Made by a program: the position numbers and the translations under genes. The notes beneath the pieces were generated by a model that was given only the letters and a program-made list of their open reading frames with translations, was not told where the DNA came from and did no database searches. 9,001 bases of DNA from Actinomycetota bacterium (GTDB taxonomy: Bacteria > Actinomycetota > Actinomycetes > S36-B12 > UBA10799), in NCBI GenBank assembly GCA_030837395.1, contig JAUPKO010000381.1:1-9001 (forward strand), read 5' to 3'. Positions 1-6,883 of the stretch are shown in pieces (the stretch's first letter is position 1; each line of letters begins with the position of its first letter).

Positions 1-1
1 C

Positions 2-454
2 ACCGACAGCCCCAACCCATACGGCGAGGCCCCCTCCCATCCACCCACCGGCCTGACAAGCGAGGTGTTGTCCGTCATTCCCGACACCGCACCACCGTTG
101 GAACTCGCCGTGGCCGACGTTGCCGCCTTGGGCGCCAGCCAGCTGACCATCAACGAACCGTTCGTCCTGGCCCGGCAGACCTTCACCGGCGCCCCCTTGA
201 GCACTGTGCTGGCGAAGGCGGGGATTCCGGCCACCGCCACCGTCGAGACCGTCGGCGTCGACGACTACACCTTCACCGCACCCGCCGCCCGATTCCTGGA
301 GTCCGGGGCGCTGGTGGCCTACGAGGTCGACGGGTCGGCGATCCCACCCGATCAGGGCGGTCCGTTGCGTCTGGTCTACTCCGATGGGTCCGAGTTGGGC
401 TCGGACCCCGACGCGTGGACGTGGCGTCTGGTGAGCATCCAGCAGGTCGGCTGA
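2..454 (+). CDS. Molybdopterin-dependent oxidoreductase-like domain protein (3' part)
   Basis: The reading frame is open from the first bases of the window, so this is the C-terminal 150 residues of a longer protein; the GTG at 65 is internal. The pattern matches the oxidoreductase molybdopterin-binding fold (PF00174-like). The segment EPFVLARQTFTGAPLSTVL fits the 'FtGvpL..lL' strand-helix, followed by DDYTF, then YEVDGSAIPPDQGGPLRLVY, which is the usual 'DG..l....GgPlRlv' block, and finally WTWRLVSIQ at the C-terminus. Such small domains occur in exported or lipoprotein-type proteins of actinomycetes, so an extracytoplasmic location is likely, but the N-terminus lies outside the window. The visible fragment contains no cysteine. 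In sulfite oxidase/MsrP enzymes a Cys just before the 'FtGvpL' strand binds Mo, and here that stretch reads NEPFVLARQ. It may therefore be a cofactor-free structural relative. Nothing shown links it functionally to the next gene. Confidence 0.72.
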   Translation, partial: TDSPNPYGEAPSHPPTGLTSEVLSVIPDTAPPLELAVADVAALGASQLTINEPFVLARQTFTGAPLSTVLAKAGIPATATVETVGVDDYTFTAPAARFLESGALVAYEVDGSAIPPDQGGPLRLVYSDGSELGSDPDAWTWRLVSIQQVG

Positions 455-508
455 GGCCGCCGAACCTCGCGTGTGGACCTTGCCCACCCGTTGCTGCACC
501 CAGCGGCC

Positions 509-514
509 TAGCCT
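509..514 (+). promoter_or_regulatory. Candidate -10 box for leaderless start at 521
   Basis: The hexamer TAGCCT fits the actinobacterial TANNNT -10 consensus. It ends six bases before the ATG at 521, so transcription would begin on or next to the start codon. No Shine-Dalgarno sequence precedes that ATG, which fits a leaderless mRNA. No convincing -35 hexamer is visible at 16-18 bp spacing; TTGCTG at 491-496 is only 12 bp away. Confidence 0.42.
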
Positions 515-520
515 GGGGTT

Positions 521-1153
521 ATGCAGCAGACGTTACCTGCGGTGATGCGGGCGACTTGGACCGATCTCACCGTCGAACATCATGGGGTGGGGCTCTTTCG
601 CGGCTTCTCGTACGCGGTTCCCGATGGCATGGTGATCGGCGTCGTAGGCGCATCGTCAGCTGCGCTGGACGTCGCGTTGCGAGCACTCGCCGGGCGCTTC
701 ACACCGGTACGCGGCACCGTGGTCATCACGGGAGCGCCTGCCTCCGTGGCTGTCGTCGGTGCCACGACCGGTCCTGATCGGCCCGACCCCCTGCAACGCG
801 TGCGTGAGGCCGTCTCAGAGGTGTCCCGGGTGCCCCAGGGCTCCACCGGCCGAGCCTTCGCCGAGTGGTCGCTCACCGCCGCCGGCCTGGCCGACCTCGG
901 GGATCGCCTCGTGGGTGACCTCACGGTCGCCGAGCGGGTGAGGTTGGGGTTGGCCCTTGCGGCCTCGGCGGGGGCGTCCGTGATCGTGCTGGATATTTCC
1001 GCTGCCGCCGCCGATCCCACGGCCGCCGAGTTGATGGTGCTGCTGCGCCAACTGGCCAACGGCGGTCGGCTGGTGATCGTCGGGGCCCCAACGGCACATG
1101 AAGCAATGGACGTGGTTCTGCCAGTTCCGGCCCCGATGGAGGTCCTCTCATGA
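521..1153 (+). CDS. Degenerate ABC-type ATP-binding protein, partner of YhgE/Pip
   Basis: This 210-residue protein has the order of an ABC nucleotide-binding domain but has lost its catalytic motifs. After an N-terminal strand (LTVEHHGVGLFRGFSYAVP, residues 16-34), the P-loop position reads GVVGASSAAL (40-49), where the family has G-x-N-G-x-G-K-S/T. Lysine is replaced by S46. The helix behind it, ALRALAG, is typical. The signature LSGGQ is replaced by LTVAER (134-139). Walker B is VIVLDIS (154-160), with Asp158 kept but the catalytic Glu replaced by Ile159. A distal His193 (PTAHEA) may be the switch histidine. The stop overlaps the ATG of the YhgE/Pip gene (ATGA), so the two products are probably made together and associate at the membrane. 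ATP hydrolysis is unlikely; a structural or regulatory role is inferred. The start at 521 is chosen because of the -10 box at 509-514; Met9 at 545 is an alternative, also without a ribosome site. Confidence 0.75.
   Translation: MQQTLPAVMRATWTDLTVEHHGVGLFRGFSYAVPDGMVIGVVGASSAALDVALRALAGRFTPVRGTVVITGAPASVAVVGATTGPDRPDPLQRVREAVSEVSRVPQGSTGRAFAEWSLTAAGLADLGDRLVGDLTVAERVRLGLALAASAGASVIVLDISAAAADPTAAELMVLLRQLANGGRLVIVGAPTAHEAMDVVLPVPAPMEVLS
1138..1143 (+). promoter_or_regulatory. Ribosome binding site of the YhgE/Pip gene
   Basis: GGAGGT lies inside the end of the ABC-like gene, six bases before the ATG at 1150. It is the strongest Shine-Dalgarno match seen in the window. Together with the ATGA stop/start overlap it fixes the start and indicates translational coupling. 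Confidence 0.8.
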
Positions 1154-2979
1154 TCGGCACAAGCGTCGTGTCCGCGATGAGCCGCTGGTTTCGCAGTTCC
1201 CGAGGGGTGCTGGGCGCTGTTGCCCTGGCGCTGGTGGCCGTCGTCGCCGGTGCCCTGCTGGTGGGGGCCTACTGGAACCCTCCGGGCAACACTGCCAACC
1301 TTCCCGCCGCCGTCGTCAACGAGGACTCCCCCGTCACCGTCAACGGCACAACTGTGTCGGCCGGCGCCGATGTCGAGGCCACATTGCTGGCCGACGGGAG
1401 TTTGACGTGGACGAAGGCGTCGATGGCTGAAGCCCAGCAGGGCCTCGACAGCGGCGACCTCGCCCTGGTCATCAGGATCCCCGCCGACTTCAGCGCCAAG
1501 ATCGCGAGCCTCGACAGCGGTGATCCGCAGCAGGCGACGATCGCCGCCTACAGCAACGACGCCGCCAACTTCCTCGCCGGCGAGGTTGCCGCCAATGCGA
1601 TCGACGGCATCGAGCGCAGGATAGGTGCAGATCGAAGCCTCAACTTCATCAACGAGGTCTACAGCGCCCTGCCACAAGCCCGGGAGCAGGGCGAGTCCGC
1701 CGTCGCGCAGTCCAAAGCCCTGGCCGAGGGCGTGCAGGCAGCAGCGACGAGTGCACAGCAGGTGGCTGCCAGCACCACCCAAGTCGCCGAAGGTACCGCC
1801 GCGGCCGCGAAGACCACCACAGACGCCGCCACCGCCACGAAGAGCCTGCCGACCACGGCTGCTACGGCGGCGAAATCGGCGCAGGACATCTCCGCCCTGT
1901 CAGCCACGATCAGCACCGGCGCCAAGTCGATCGACACCAATCTGGCCACCCTGCAGAAGAACCTGACCGACAAGCAACTGCCCGACCTCGCGGCCACCGT
2001 GGCCGCCATCCGCACCAACTATGCGGCGGTCATCACCAAACCTGCCACCGATCTATCGACACAGTCCGCCGCGCTCGCCACCCAAACCCGACAGTTGGGG
2101 ACCGATGCCCAGGCCATCAACACCTCCGTGACCGGGGCGAGCACGCAACTAACCGAGTTGAACACGACGGCCCAGGGTGCCGCCGAGGGCGCTGCCGGTC
2201 TGGCCACCCAACTCAACGACACGCTGCTGCCGCAGGCACGCGAGTTGAGCGAGAACTTGGCGACGTCCGCCAGCAAGGTCCCGCCAGTCTCCAACGAACA
2301 GCGTGAAGCTTTCACGACCGTCTTGGCCAAGCCGATCGACATCCAGGCGGAAACCCAGAACAAGGTCGACTTCATGGGCGAGGGCTTCGCCCCGCTGTTC
2401 GTGTCCACAGCCTTGTTCCTCGGCGCCATGGTGATCTGGCTGCTCATGCGTTCGCTCAATCAGCGACTGCTGACGCTGGGCTTCCCGGCTTGGCAGGCCG
2501 TGGCCACCAGGTGGCTGCCGGGCTTCCTCTGGGCGCTGCTGCAAGTGGTGCTGCTGGTGCTCGGCCTGGTCGTCCTCGGGGTGAAGGCAGCTGCCTGGGC
2601 ACCATTCCTGGGCATTCTGGTGCTGACGGCAGCCTGCTTCCTGTCGATGGTGCAACTGCTCAAGGCCATGCTCGGCGGCGGCGGTCACCTCGTGGCCTTG
2701 GCAGTCTTGCTGCTGCAGGTGTCGGCAGCGGCCGGCACCTTCCCGGTGCAGACCCTGGGCGGATTCTTCCGCTTCCTGCACCCACTGATGCCGATGACCT
2801 ACGCCGTTGACGCCATGCGGCGAAGCATCGCCGGCGGACCGCTGTCGCCGTACCTGTGGCAGGACACCGCGGTCCTCGCGGTCGTCACGATCGTCTGCGT
2901 GGCGCTGACCGTCGTGGTGGCCGGGCGCAAGCGTAGCGTCAGCGCGGCAGCACTGCAGCCGGCGATCACCCTGGGGTGA
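1150..2979 (+). CDS. YhgE/Pip family ABC-2-like membrane protein
   Basis: This 609-residue protein shows the whole YhgE/Pip layout. One membrane segment (about 20-42) is followed by the hallmark block AYWNPPGNTANLPAAVVNED, an extracytoplasmic domain rich in Ala, Thr, Ser and Gln with long helical, coiled-coil-like stretches (about 175-385), and a C-terminal ABC-2-like bundle with helices near 412-433, 454-477, 483-503, 511-530 and 573-592. The sequence GTFPVQTLGGFFRFLHPLMP (529-548) followed by MTYAVDAMR is the diagnostic C-terminal motif. Relatives include the Lactococcus phage infection protein Pip and YhgE of Bacillus; ESX/type VII component EsaA and MmpL-linked proteins resemble it distantly. 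The substrate is unknown. Translation is coupled to the preceding degenerate ATPase, which is presumably its cytoplasmic partner. The stop codon lies within the 3' end of the convergent hydrolase gene, with a 14-bp overlap. Confidence 0.88.
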   Translation: MIGTSVVSAMSRWFRSSRGVLGAVALALVAVVAGALLVGAYWNPPGNTANLPAAVVNEDSPVTVNGTTVSAGADVEATLLADGSLTWTKASMAEAQQGLDSGDLALVIRIPADFSAKIASLDSGDPQQATIAAYSNDAANFLAGEVAANAIDGIERRIGADRSLNFINEVYSALPQAREQGESAVAQSKALAEGVQAAATSAQQVAASTTQVAEGTAAAAKTTTDAATATKSLPTTAATAAKSAQDISALSATISTGAKSIDTNLATLQKNLTDKQLPDLAATVAAIRTNYAAVITKPATDLSTQSAALATQTRQLGTDAQAINTSVTGASTQLTELNTTAQGAAEGAAGLATQLNDTLLPQARELSENLATSASKVPPVSNEQREAFTTVLAKPIDIQAETQNKVDFMGEGFAPLFVSTALFLGAMVIWLLMRSLNQRLLTLGFPAWQAVATRWLPGFLWALLQVVLLVLGLVVLGVKAAAWAPFLGILVLTAACFLSMVQLLKAMLGGGGHLVALAVLLLQVSAAAGTFPVQTLGGFFRFLHPLMPMTYAVDAMRRSIAGGPLSPYLWQDTAVLAVVTIVCVALTVVVAGRKRSVSAAALQPAITLG

Positions 2980-5104
2980 CGGCCTGCGCAACGGGCGCTT
3001 GCAGGGCCGCCACAATATTTGCCGGGGCACCGGTGGGAGCGGGTGTCGGTTCGAGCAGGTCGGGCAATGGACCCGGCGCCGGGGCCGGCTGCAATCCGCT
3101 GGTCAGCAAGTGCTCGACGTCGGCCGCGGTCACCGGCCCACTGCCCTGCCATGCGGCCAGGTCCTCGAGCACCTTGGCATTGGCCTTGGCGTGGTCGTCG
3201 CCGGTCAGGGTGCCGGCGGCAGACCACCGCCGGTTGAGTTCCCACGCACGCTCCCGCAACCGCAGCGCCCACAGCATCCGCGACATCTGTTCGTCGTCGG
3301 CCGGCAGGTCCCAGAACTCCCTGATAGCGAACGGCAGGACCAGTCGGTAGTCGTGGCCCCCCTGGGCGAAAACGCCAGGAGTCGGGGTGAGCGCGTTCAT
3401 CATGTCGAGGAACGTGGCGAAGAAGGTGGTCACGGGCATCCATGAGGTGCCTCGGGGCGACCCCGGCGGACGCTTCTCGTCGGGACCGAGCCAGGCCGGC
3501 CGGTTGAGCACGAGGGGCGACCCGAACTTCGGAATGGGATCGTCGCCGTTCTCCAGCAGGAGGTACCTCACCTTGGCCCGCTCGGACTCAGGCATCTGGA
3601 ACAGGTCGATCAGGCTTCTGGGCAGGTAGACCGGACCGGGACCCACCTCCGGAGGTACGCTCACCGACCGATCGCCCCAGATCTCCTGTCGCCATTCGGT
3701 GGCGTTCGGGGTGCCTATCCACAGCGCCCGCTCGATCCCGGAGGCCTCGAGCCCGAACAGACCCGTGCCGCGGAACACCTCCTCGCTGACCTGCGAGCCG
3801 AGCGACTCACCGAACAGCAGGAATCGGGGGCGACGCTCTGGCGGCATGTCCCGCAGGCGAGCGTTGATCCCGTCGAGCACCATGCGGGTCTGCTCGACCC
3901 CGGTGCCCACCTTGGTCAGGGACAGCGAGGACGGCAGCACTGAATACTGGATCGCGGCGCTGGCGCAGTTGCCGCCGGTGAGGTACTCCAGCGTCTCGTT
4001 CGCGGCGTAGTTGACGTACCCGGAGCCCGTCGGTGAGAACAGCACGAACACGGGCCGCTCCAGAGCCTTGGTCCGGTCGATCTCCGCCAGCAAGAGGCGG
4101 GCGCGGTCGACGGGGTCGGGCGCGGCCTGCAGGGAGGCGTACACCCGGATGGGCTGCACGGCGTCGGTGCGATTCATGACCGCGTTGATGCCCTCCGGGG
4201 TCAACGCCATGCTCAGCCAGCGACGGCCCTCCCGGCTCAACTCGGACCAGGCGATGCCGGAGGCCGGACTGCCGGTGATCTCAGATTGGGCAGGCGGCGT
4301 GGCGTGGGCCGGCTCGATGCCCTCACCGCCGCGCTCAAGTTTGGTGGACACCGCCGTCACCGCGGCCCAGCCCAGGCCGTAGGTGGCCAGGGTCGCGCCG
4401 ACACGACCGGCCGTGCGGTACTCCTCGGGCTCACCGCCCATCACGAAGGCGGTCGTCCGGGACACACCGCGTGACAGCGCAGACTCACCCGAGGCCAAGG
4501 CCATGGTGATTCCGGCGACGGCCACGCCGATTCCGGCCGACTTGGCCGGGGAAACCTCCTTGACCTTGTCCTCCATGAACTTGCCAGGGGCATAGTTGGA
4601 GCCCGGACGTTGCCGATGCGGCCTCGTAGCCAGCCACGACCCCACCCCGACCACCGCAGCCGCCCCGAACACGATCGGACGTTGGTGTTGGGCCCGCCCG
4701 AGCACCACCAGTCCAGCGGAGGCCAGGCCCGCCACGCTCGCAGTGCCCACGGTGGTGGCTGCCAGCCGGGTGAAGGCCCGACCGCGACCCTCGTGCTCGC
4801 GCCACGGCAGCGCCAACGCCACCCCGGTGCCCAGCACCGCGCCACCCGCACTGACGCCGAGCAGTTCGGCCCGGGTGGCGTGTCCGCCACCGATGCGTCG
4901 AGCGATACCCCCGAGCAGGGAGTGCGTTGCGACCGTGATGCCGTAGCCGCTGGCGGCCGACACCCCGGTGATGATGGCCTGGTCGGTGGTGCCGCGGGTG
5001 AGCAGGTTGGGCTGGTACGAGCGGCCCACCCGCATGGCCGCCACCAACAGCGCGGCGCGCGAGGAGTGGTCGAAGCTCGGGTCGGCAGAGAGATCGAAGT
5101 CCAT
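2966..5104 (-). CDS. Membrane-anchored alpha/beta hydrolase (Abhydrolase_9 type)
   Basis: This 712-residue protein combines an N-terminal membrane region with a C-terminal alpha/beta-hydrolase, as in the actinobacterial family with PF15420-like and PF10081-like domains. Hydrophobic segments lie near residues 42-65, 81-100, 114-136, 143-160, 189-208 and 237-253. The catalytic domain runs from about 318 (IRVYASLQAAPDPVDRARL) to 600. The nucleophile elbow FGESLGS (431-437) gives Ser434, LLLENGDDPIPKFG (515-528) offers Asp521/Asp522, and QGGHDYR (581-587) gives His584, so the triad looks intact. A 40-residue Pro/Ala-rich tail ends the protein. It is likely an esterase or lipase at the membrane; the substrate is unknown. 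The ATG at 5104 has AGGA seven bases upstream. It lies 34 bases downstream of the YfcC-type gene on the same strand and is probably co-transcribed with it. Its last 14 bases overlap the convergent YhgE/Pip gene. Confidence 0.87.
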   Translation of the reverse strand: MDFDLSADPSFDHSSRAALLVAAMRVGRSYQPNLLTRGTTDQAIITGVSAASGYGITVATHSLLGGIARRIGGGHATRAELLGVSAGGAVLGTGVALALPWREHEGRGRAFTRLAATTVGTASVAGLASAGLVVLGRAQHQRPIVFGAAAVVGVGSWLATRPHRQRPGSNYAPGKFMEDKVKEVSPAKSAGIGVAVAGITMALASGESALSRGVSRTTAFVMGGEPEEYRTAGRVGATLATYGLGWAAVTAVSTKLERGGEGIEPAHATPPAQSEITGSPASGIAWSELSREGRRWLSMALTPEGINAVMNRTDAVQPIRVYASLQAAPDPVDRARLLLAEIDRTKALERPVFVLFSPTGSGYVNYAANETLEYLTGGNCASAAIQYSVLPSSLSLTKVGTGVEQTRMVLDGINARLRDMPPERRPRFLLFGESLGSQVSEEVFRGTGLFGLEASGIERALWIGTPNATEWRQEIWGDRSVSVPPEVGPGPVYLPRSLIDLFQMPESERAKVRYLLLENGDDPIPKFGSPLVLNRPAWLGPDEKRPPGSPRGTSWMPVTTFFATFLDMMNALTPTPGVFAQGGHDYRLVLPFAIREFWDLPADDEQMSRMLWALRLRERAWELNRRWSAAGTLTGDDHAKANAKVLEDLAAWQGSGPVTAADVEHLLTSGLQPAPAPGPLPDLLEPTPAPTGAPANIVAALQAPVAQAVTPG

Positions 5105-5111
5105 GACGCGA

Positions 5112-5115
5112 TCCT
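5112..5115 (-). promoter_or_regulatory. Ribosome binding site of the hydrolase gene
   Basis: AGGA on the minus strand lies seven bases before the ATG at 5104, within the 34-base gap after the YfcC-type gene. It supports this start over the in-frame Met24 of the hydrolase. Confidence 0.55.
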
Positions 5116-5138
5116 GCCAGACGCACCCGACACAAGCG

Positions 5139-6764
5139 CTACTCGACCGACGCCGCGATGGCCACCACCGCCGACACCACGACGAACAGCCCGAGTATCA
5201 ACGGCCAGACGAACCTGAGGTACTTGTCGTACCCGACCTTGGCGATTGCCAACCCGCCCACGACCACCACCGAGGTCGGAGACCACATCAACGTCAGGCC
5301 GTGCCCCATGATCCACGCCGTGATGGTGGTGGGACGCGTGACACCGGCGAAGTCCGCCAACGGCGCGAGCAGCGGCATCGCCAGCGCGGCGTGACCCGAA
5401 CTCGACGGGATCAGGAACGCAAGCGGGATGTTGATGATCACCGTGACGATCGCGAACACCGCAGCAGATGCCCCCGATACCAGCTGCTCCATAGAGTTCA
5501 GAATCGTGTCGAGGGTCTGGGTGTTGTTCATGATCACCGACACGCCGCCGGCGAGTAGAACCACCATCGCCGGGCCCATCATGTCCGAGGCGCCCGCCGC
5601 GATCAGCCGCACGACCTCTTTCTCGGGCATCCGCGCCACCAGGCCCACGATCACCGAGGCGATCAGGAACAGCATCGCCAACTGCGGGAACCACCAGCCG
5701 AGCTCGAACCAGAGCGGATCGGCGGCAGTCTCGTGCCCGTAGTAGTAGTCCGCCGGGCCCGTGGTTCCACCGAGCAGGGACGACCACGGGATGACCGCGA
5801 AAATCATGAGCCCGAAGGCGGCCACGGTGATGGCGAGCACCCACTTCTGGGTCGAGGTGAGATTGTGTGCAACGGCGGCGCCCTCGTGCTCGAGGTCCTC
5901 GGCCATGCGATCGGTGGCACTCTCGTCGGACGCATCTGGGTCGTCGAAACCGACCAACGAAGCATCCGGATCCCGCCTCACCTTGGCCGCATACCGCAGC
6001 ACCCACCCGATGCACATGGCCGTGATGATCACCCACAGGAACAGCCGCAACACGATGCCGTCACCGATCGACACTCCGGCCTCACCGGCAGCGACGCCGA
6101 TCGAGAAGGGGTTGACCGTCGCACCCATGACACCGGCGAGCGCTCCGAGGATGATCATCGCCGACGTGGTGAGGCGGTCATAGCCCAGCGCAGCCATGAG
6201 CGGGATGAACAGGGCGTAGAAACCCAGGGTCTCGACCGAGAAACCCATCGTTGAACCGAGAACCGAGAACAGCACCATGACGGCGCTGATGAGCAGCCAC
6301 CCCCGCGTGCGCAACCGGTCGGCCAAGCCGGCGACCGCGACTTCCAGCGCCTGGGTGGAGAAGCTCACCGAGATGAACGCACCAATCGCCATGATGAAGA
6401 CGATCACGCCGATCTGCCCGTACATGAAACCGAGCGTCTCGGTGTCGACGAAGTCCGTGTCGGGGTTGAACAGGCCGTAGATGCCATTGACCGGTGCCAG
6501 GATGAGCTGCTGGACTTTGGCCCAGCCCTCCAACGGCGAGGGAACCTGCGTGTAGGTGCCCGGGATCGGCGAGCCGTCCGCGTCGAGGTCGTACTGCCCG
6601 GCGGGCAGGAACAGCGCCGCCACCCACACCAGCACAGTGACCAGGGCGAGGGTTGTGACGGCACTCGGGAAGGCGAACGTCCGCTTCGCGGGCGCATCCG
6701 GTGTGGTGTCGGTGGCACCACCGGCGCCGGGGGCACCGTCGTCGGCCCGTACCTCTGCGTCCAT
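5139..6764 (-). CDS. YfcC family secondary transporter
   Basis: This is a 541-residue polytopic inner-membrane carrier of the YfcC/DcuC-like superfamily. That family includes C4-dicarboxylate carriers and arginine/ornithine exchangers of ArcD type. After a polar, cytoplasmic-looking N-terminus (1-30), helix 1 (about 34-54) ends in LFLPAGQYD, the usual 'iPaG.y' motif. Family blocks follow: MYGQIGVIVFIMAIGAFISV (114-133), GSTMGFSVETLGFYALFIP (170-188), GATVNPFSIGVAAGEAG (214-230), LIPSSSGHAALAMPLLAPLA (451-470) and MWSPTSVVVVGGLAIAKVGY (493-512). A charged loop (262-303, DPDASDESATD) separates two bundles, and the re-entrant PSSSG and SPTS hairpins are characteristic. The substrate cannot be read from the sequence; a dicarboxylate or amino acid is likely from the family. 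The start is placed at 6764 rather than 38 codons upstream because GGGAG precedes it and the longer version would run over the divergent promoter. The hydrolase gene follows after 34 bases. Confidence 0.86.
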   Translation of the reverse strand: MDAEVRADDGAPGAGGATDTTPDAPAKRTFAFPSAVTTLALVTVLVWVAALFLPAGQYDLDADGSPIPGTYTQVPSPLEGWAKVQQLILAPVNGIYGLFNPDTDFVDTETLGFMYGQIGVIVFIMAIGAFISVSFSTQALEVAVAGLADRLRTRGWLLISAVMVLFSVLGSTMGFSVETLGFYALFIPLMAALGYDRLTTSAMIILGALAGVMGATVNPFSIGVAAGEAGVSIGDGIVLRLFLWVIITAMCIGWVLRYAAKVRRDPDASLVGFDDPDASDESATDRMAEDLEHEGAAVAHNLTSTQKWVLAITVAAFGLMIFAVIPWSSLLGGTTGPADYYYGHETAADPLWFELGWWFPQLAMLFLIASVIVGLVARMPEKEVVRLIAAGASDMMGPAMVVLLAGGVSVIMNNTQTLDTILNSMEQLVSGASAAVFAIVTVIINIPLAFLIPSSSGHAALAMPLLAPLADFAGVTRPTTITAWIMGHGLTLMWSPTSVVVVGGLAIAKVGYDKYLRFVWPLILGLFVVVSAVVAIAASVE

Positions 6765-6770
6765 GACACT

Positions 6771-6775
6771 CTCCC
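6771..6775 (-). promoter_or_regulatory. Ribosome binding site fixing the YfcC-type start
   Basis: GGGAG on the minus strand lies six bases before the ATG at 6764. The 38 upstream in-frame residues (polar, with no membrane or family motif) and the lack of such a site at the ATG at 6878 argue for the shorter protein. Confidence 0.65.
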
Positions 6776-6869
6776 GTCGGTGTAGGGCGCCCGCTTGGGG
6801 CTCGAGGGTAGCCCAGTTGGGCAGGTCGACACAGGGAAGAATGCCCGATCGCACTGGCCCGAATCCCGA

Positions 6870-6875
6870 TATCCT
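6870..6875 (+). promoter_or_regulatory. Candidate -10 box for near-leaderless start at 6884
   Basis: TATCCT is a good TANNNT match placed eight bases before the ATG at 6884, so the transcript would start within about two bases of the initiation codon. No Shine-Dalgarno sequence is present, which fits leaderless translation. A TTGACA-like -35 was not recognised. Confidence 0.5.
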
Positions 6876-6883
6876 CACAACCC

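Larger units (their letters stand above)
6765..6883. promoter_or_regulatory. Divergent intergenic promoter region
   Basis: This 119-base gap lies between the start of the YfcC-type gene (minus) and the start of the GAP-type gene (plus), so promoters of both units should lie here. On the minus strand TACCCT (6810 to 6805) fits TANNNT and would give a leader of about 35 bases carrying the GGGAG site; its -35 is weak. The plus-strand -10 candidate is listed separately. No clear operator dyad was recognised. Confidence 0.5.

Noticed and set aside
455..475. GAGG...CCTC inverted repeat after the first gene as a terminator
   Set aside because: The stem is only four base pairs with an eight-base loop and no T-run; too weak to call.
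580..1782. 400-codon open frame on the minus strand across the ABC-like and YhgE/Pip genes
   Set aside because: It is rich in Arg, Gly, Ala and Pro with no domain motif, and it lies antisense to two genes with clear family features, so it is a GC-driven shadow.
1750..2300. Possible DNA repeats in the Thr/Ala-rich part of the YhgE/Pip gene
   Set aside because: The similarity is compositional (GCC, ACC, GCG codons of a coiled coil); no exact repeat unit with a fixed period was found by eye.
2149..3030. 293-codon open frame on the minus strand opposite the YhgE/Pip C-terminus
   Set aside because: The Gln/His/Arg-rich translation is the antisense of Leu/Ala membrane helices; it has no recognisable domain.
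4441..6036. 531-codon open frame on the minus strand
   Set aside because: It runs out of frame through both the YfcC-type and hydrolase genes, with low-complexity Arg/His/Gly translation and none of their motifs.
6765..6878. N-terminal extension of the YfcC-type protein to the ATG at 6878
   Set aside because: The 38 extra residues have no family match, overlap the likely promoters, and lack a ribosome site, while GGGAG precedes the ATG at 6764.
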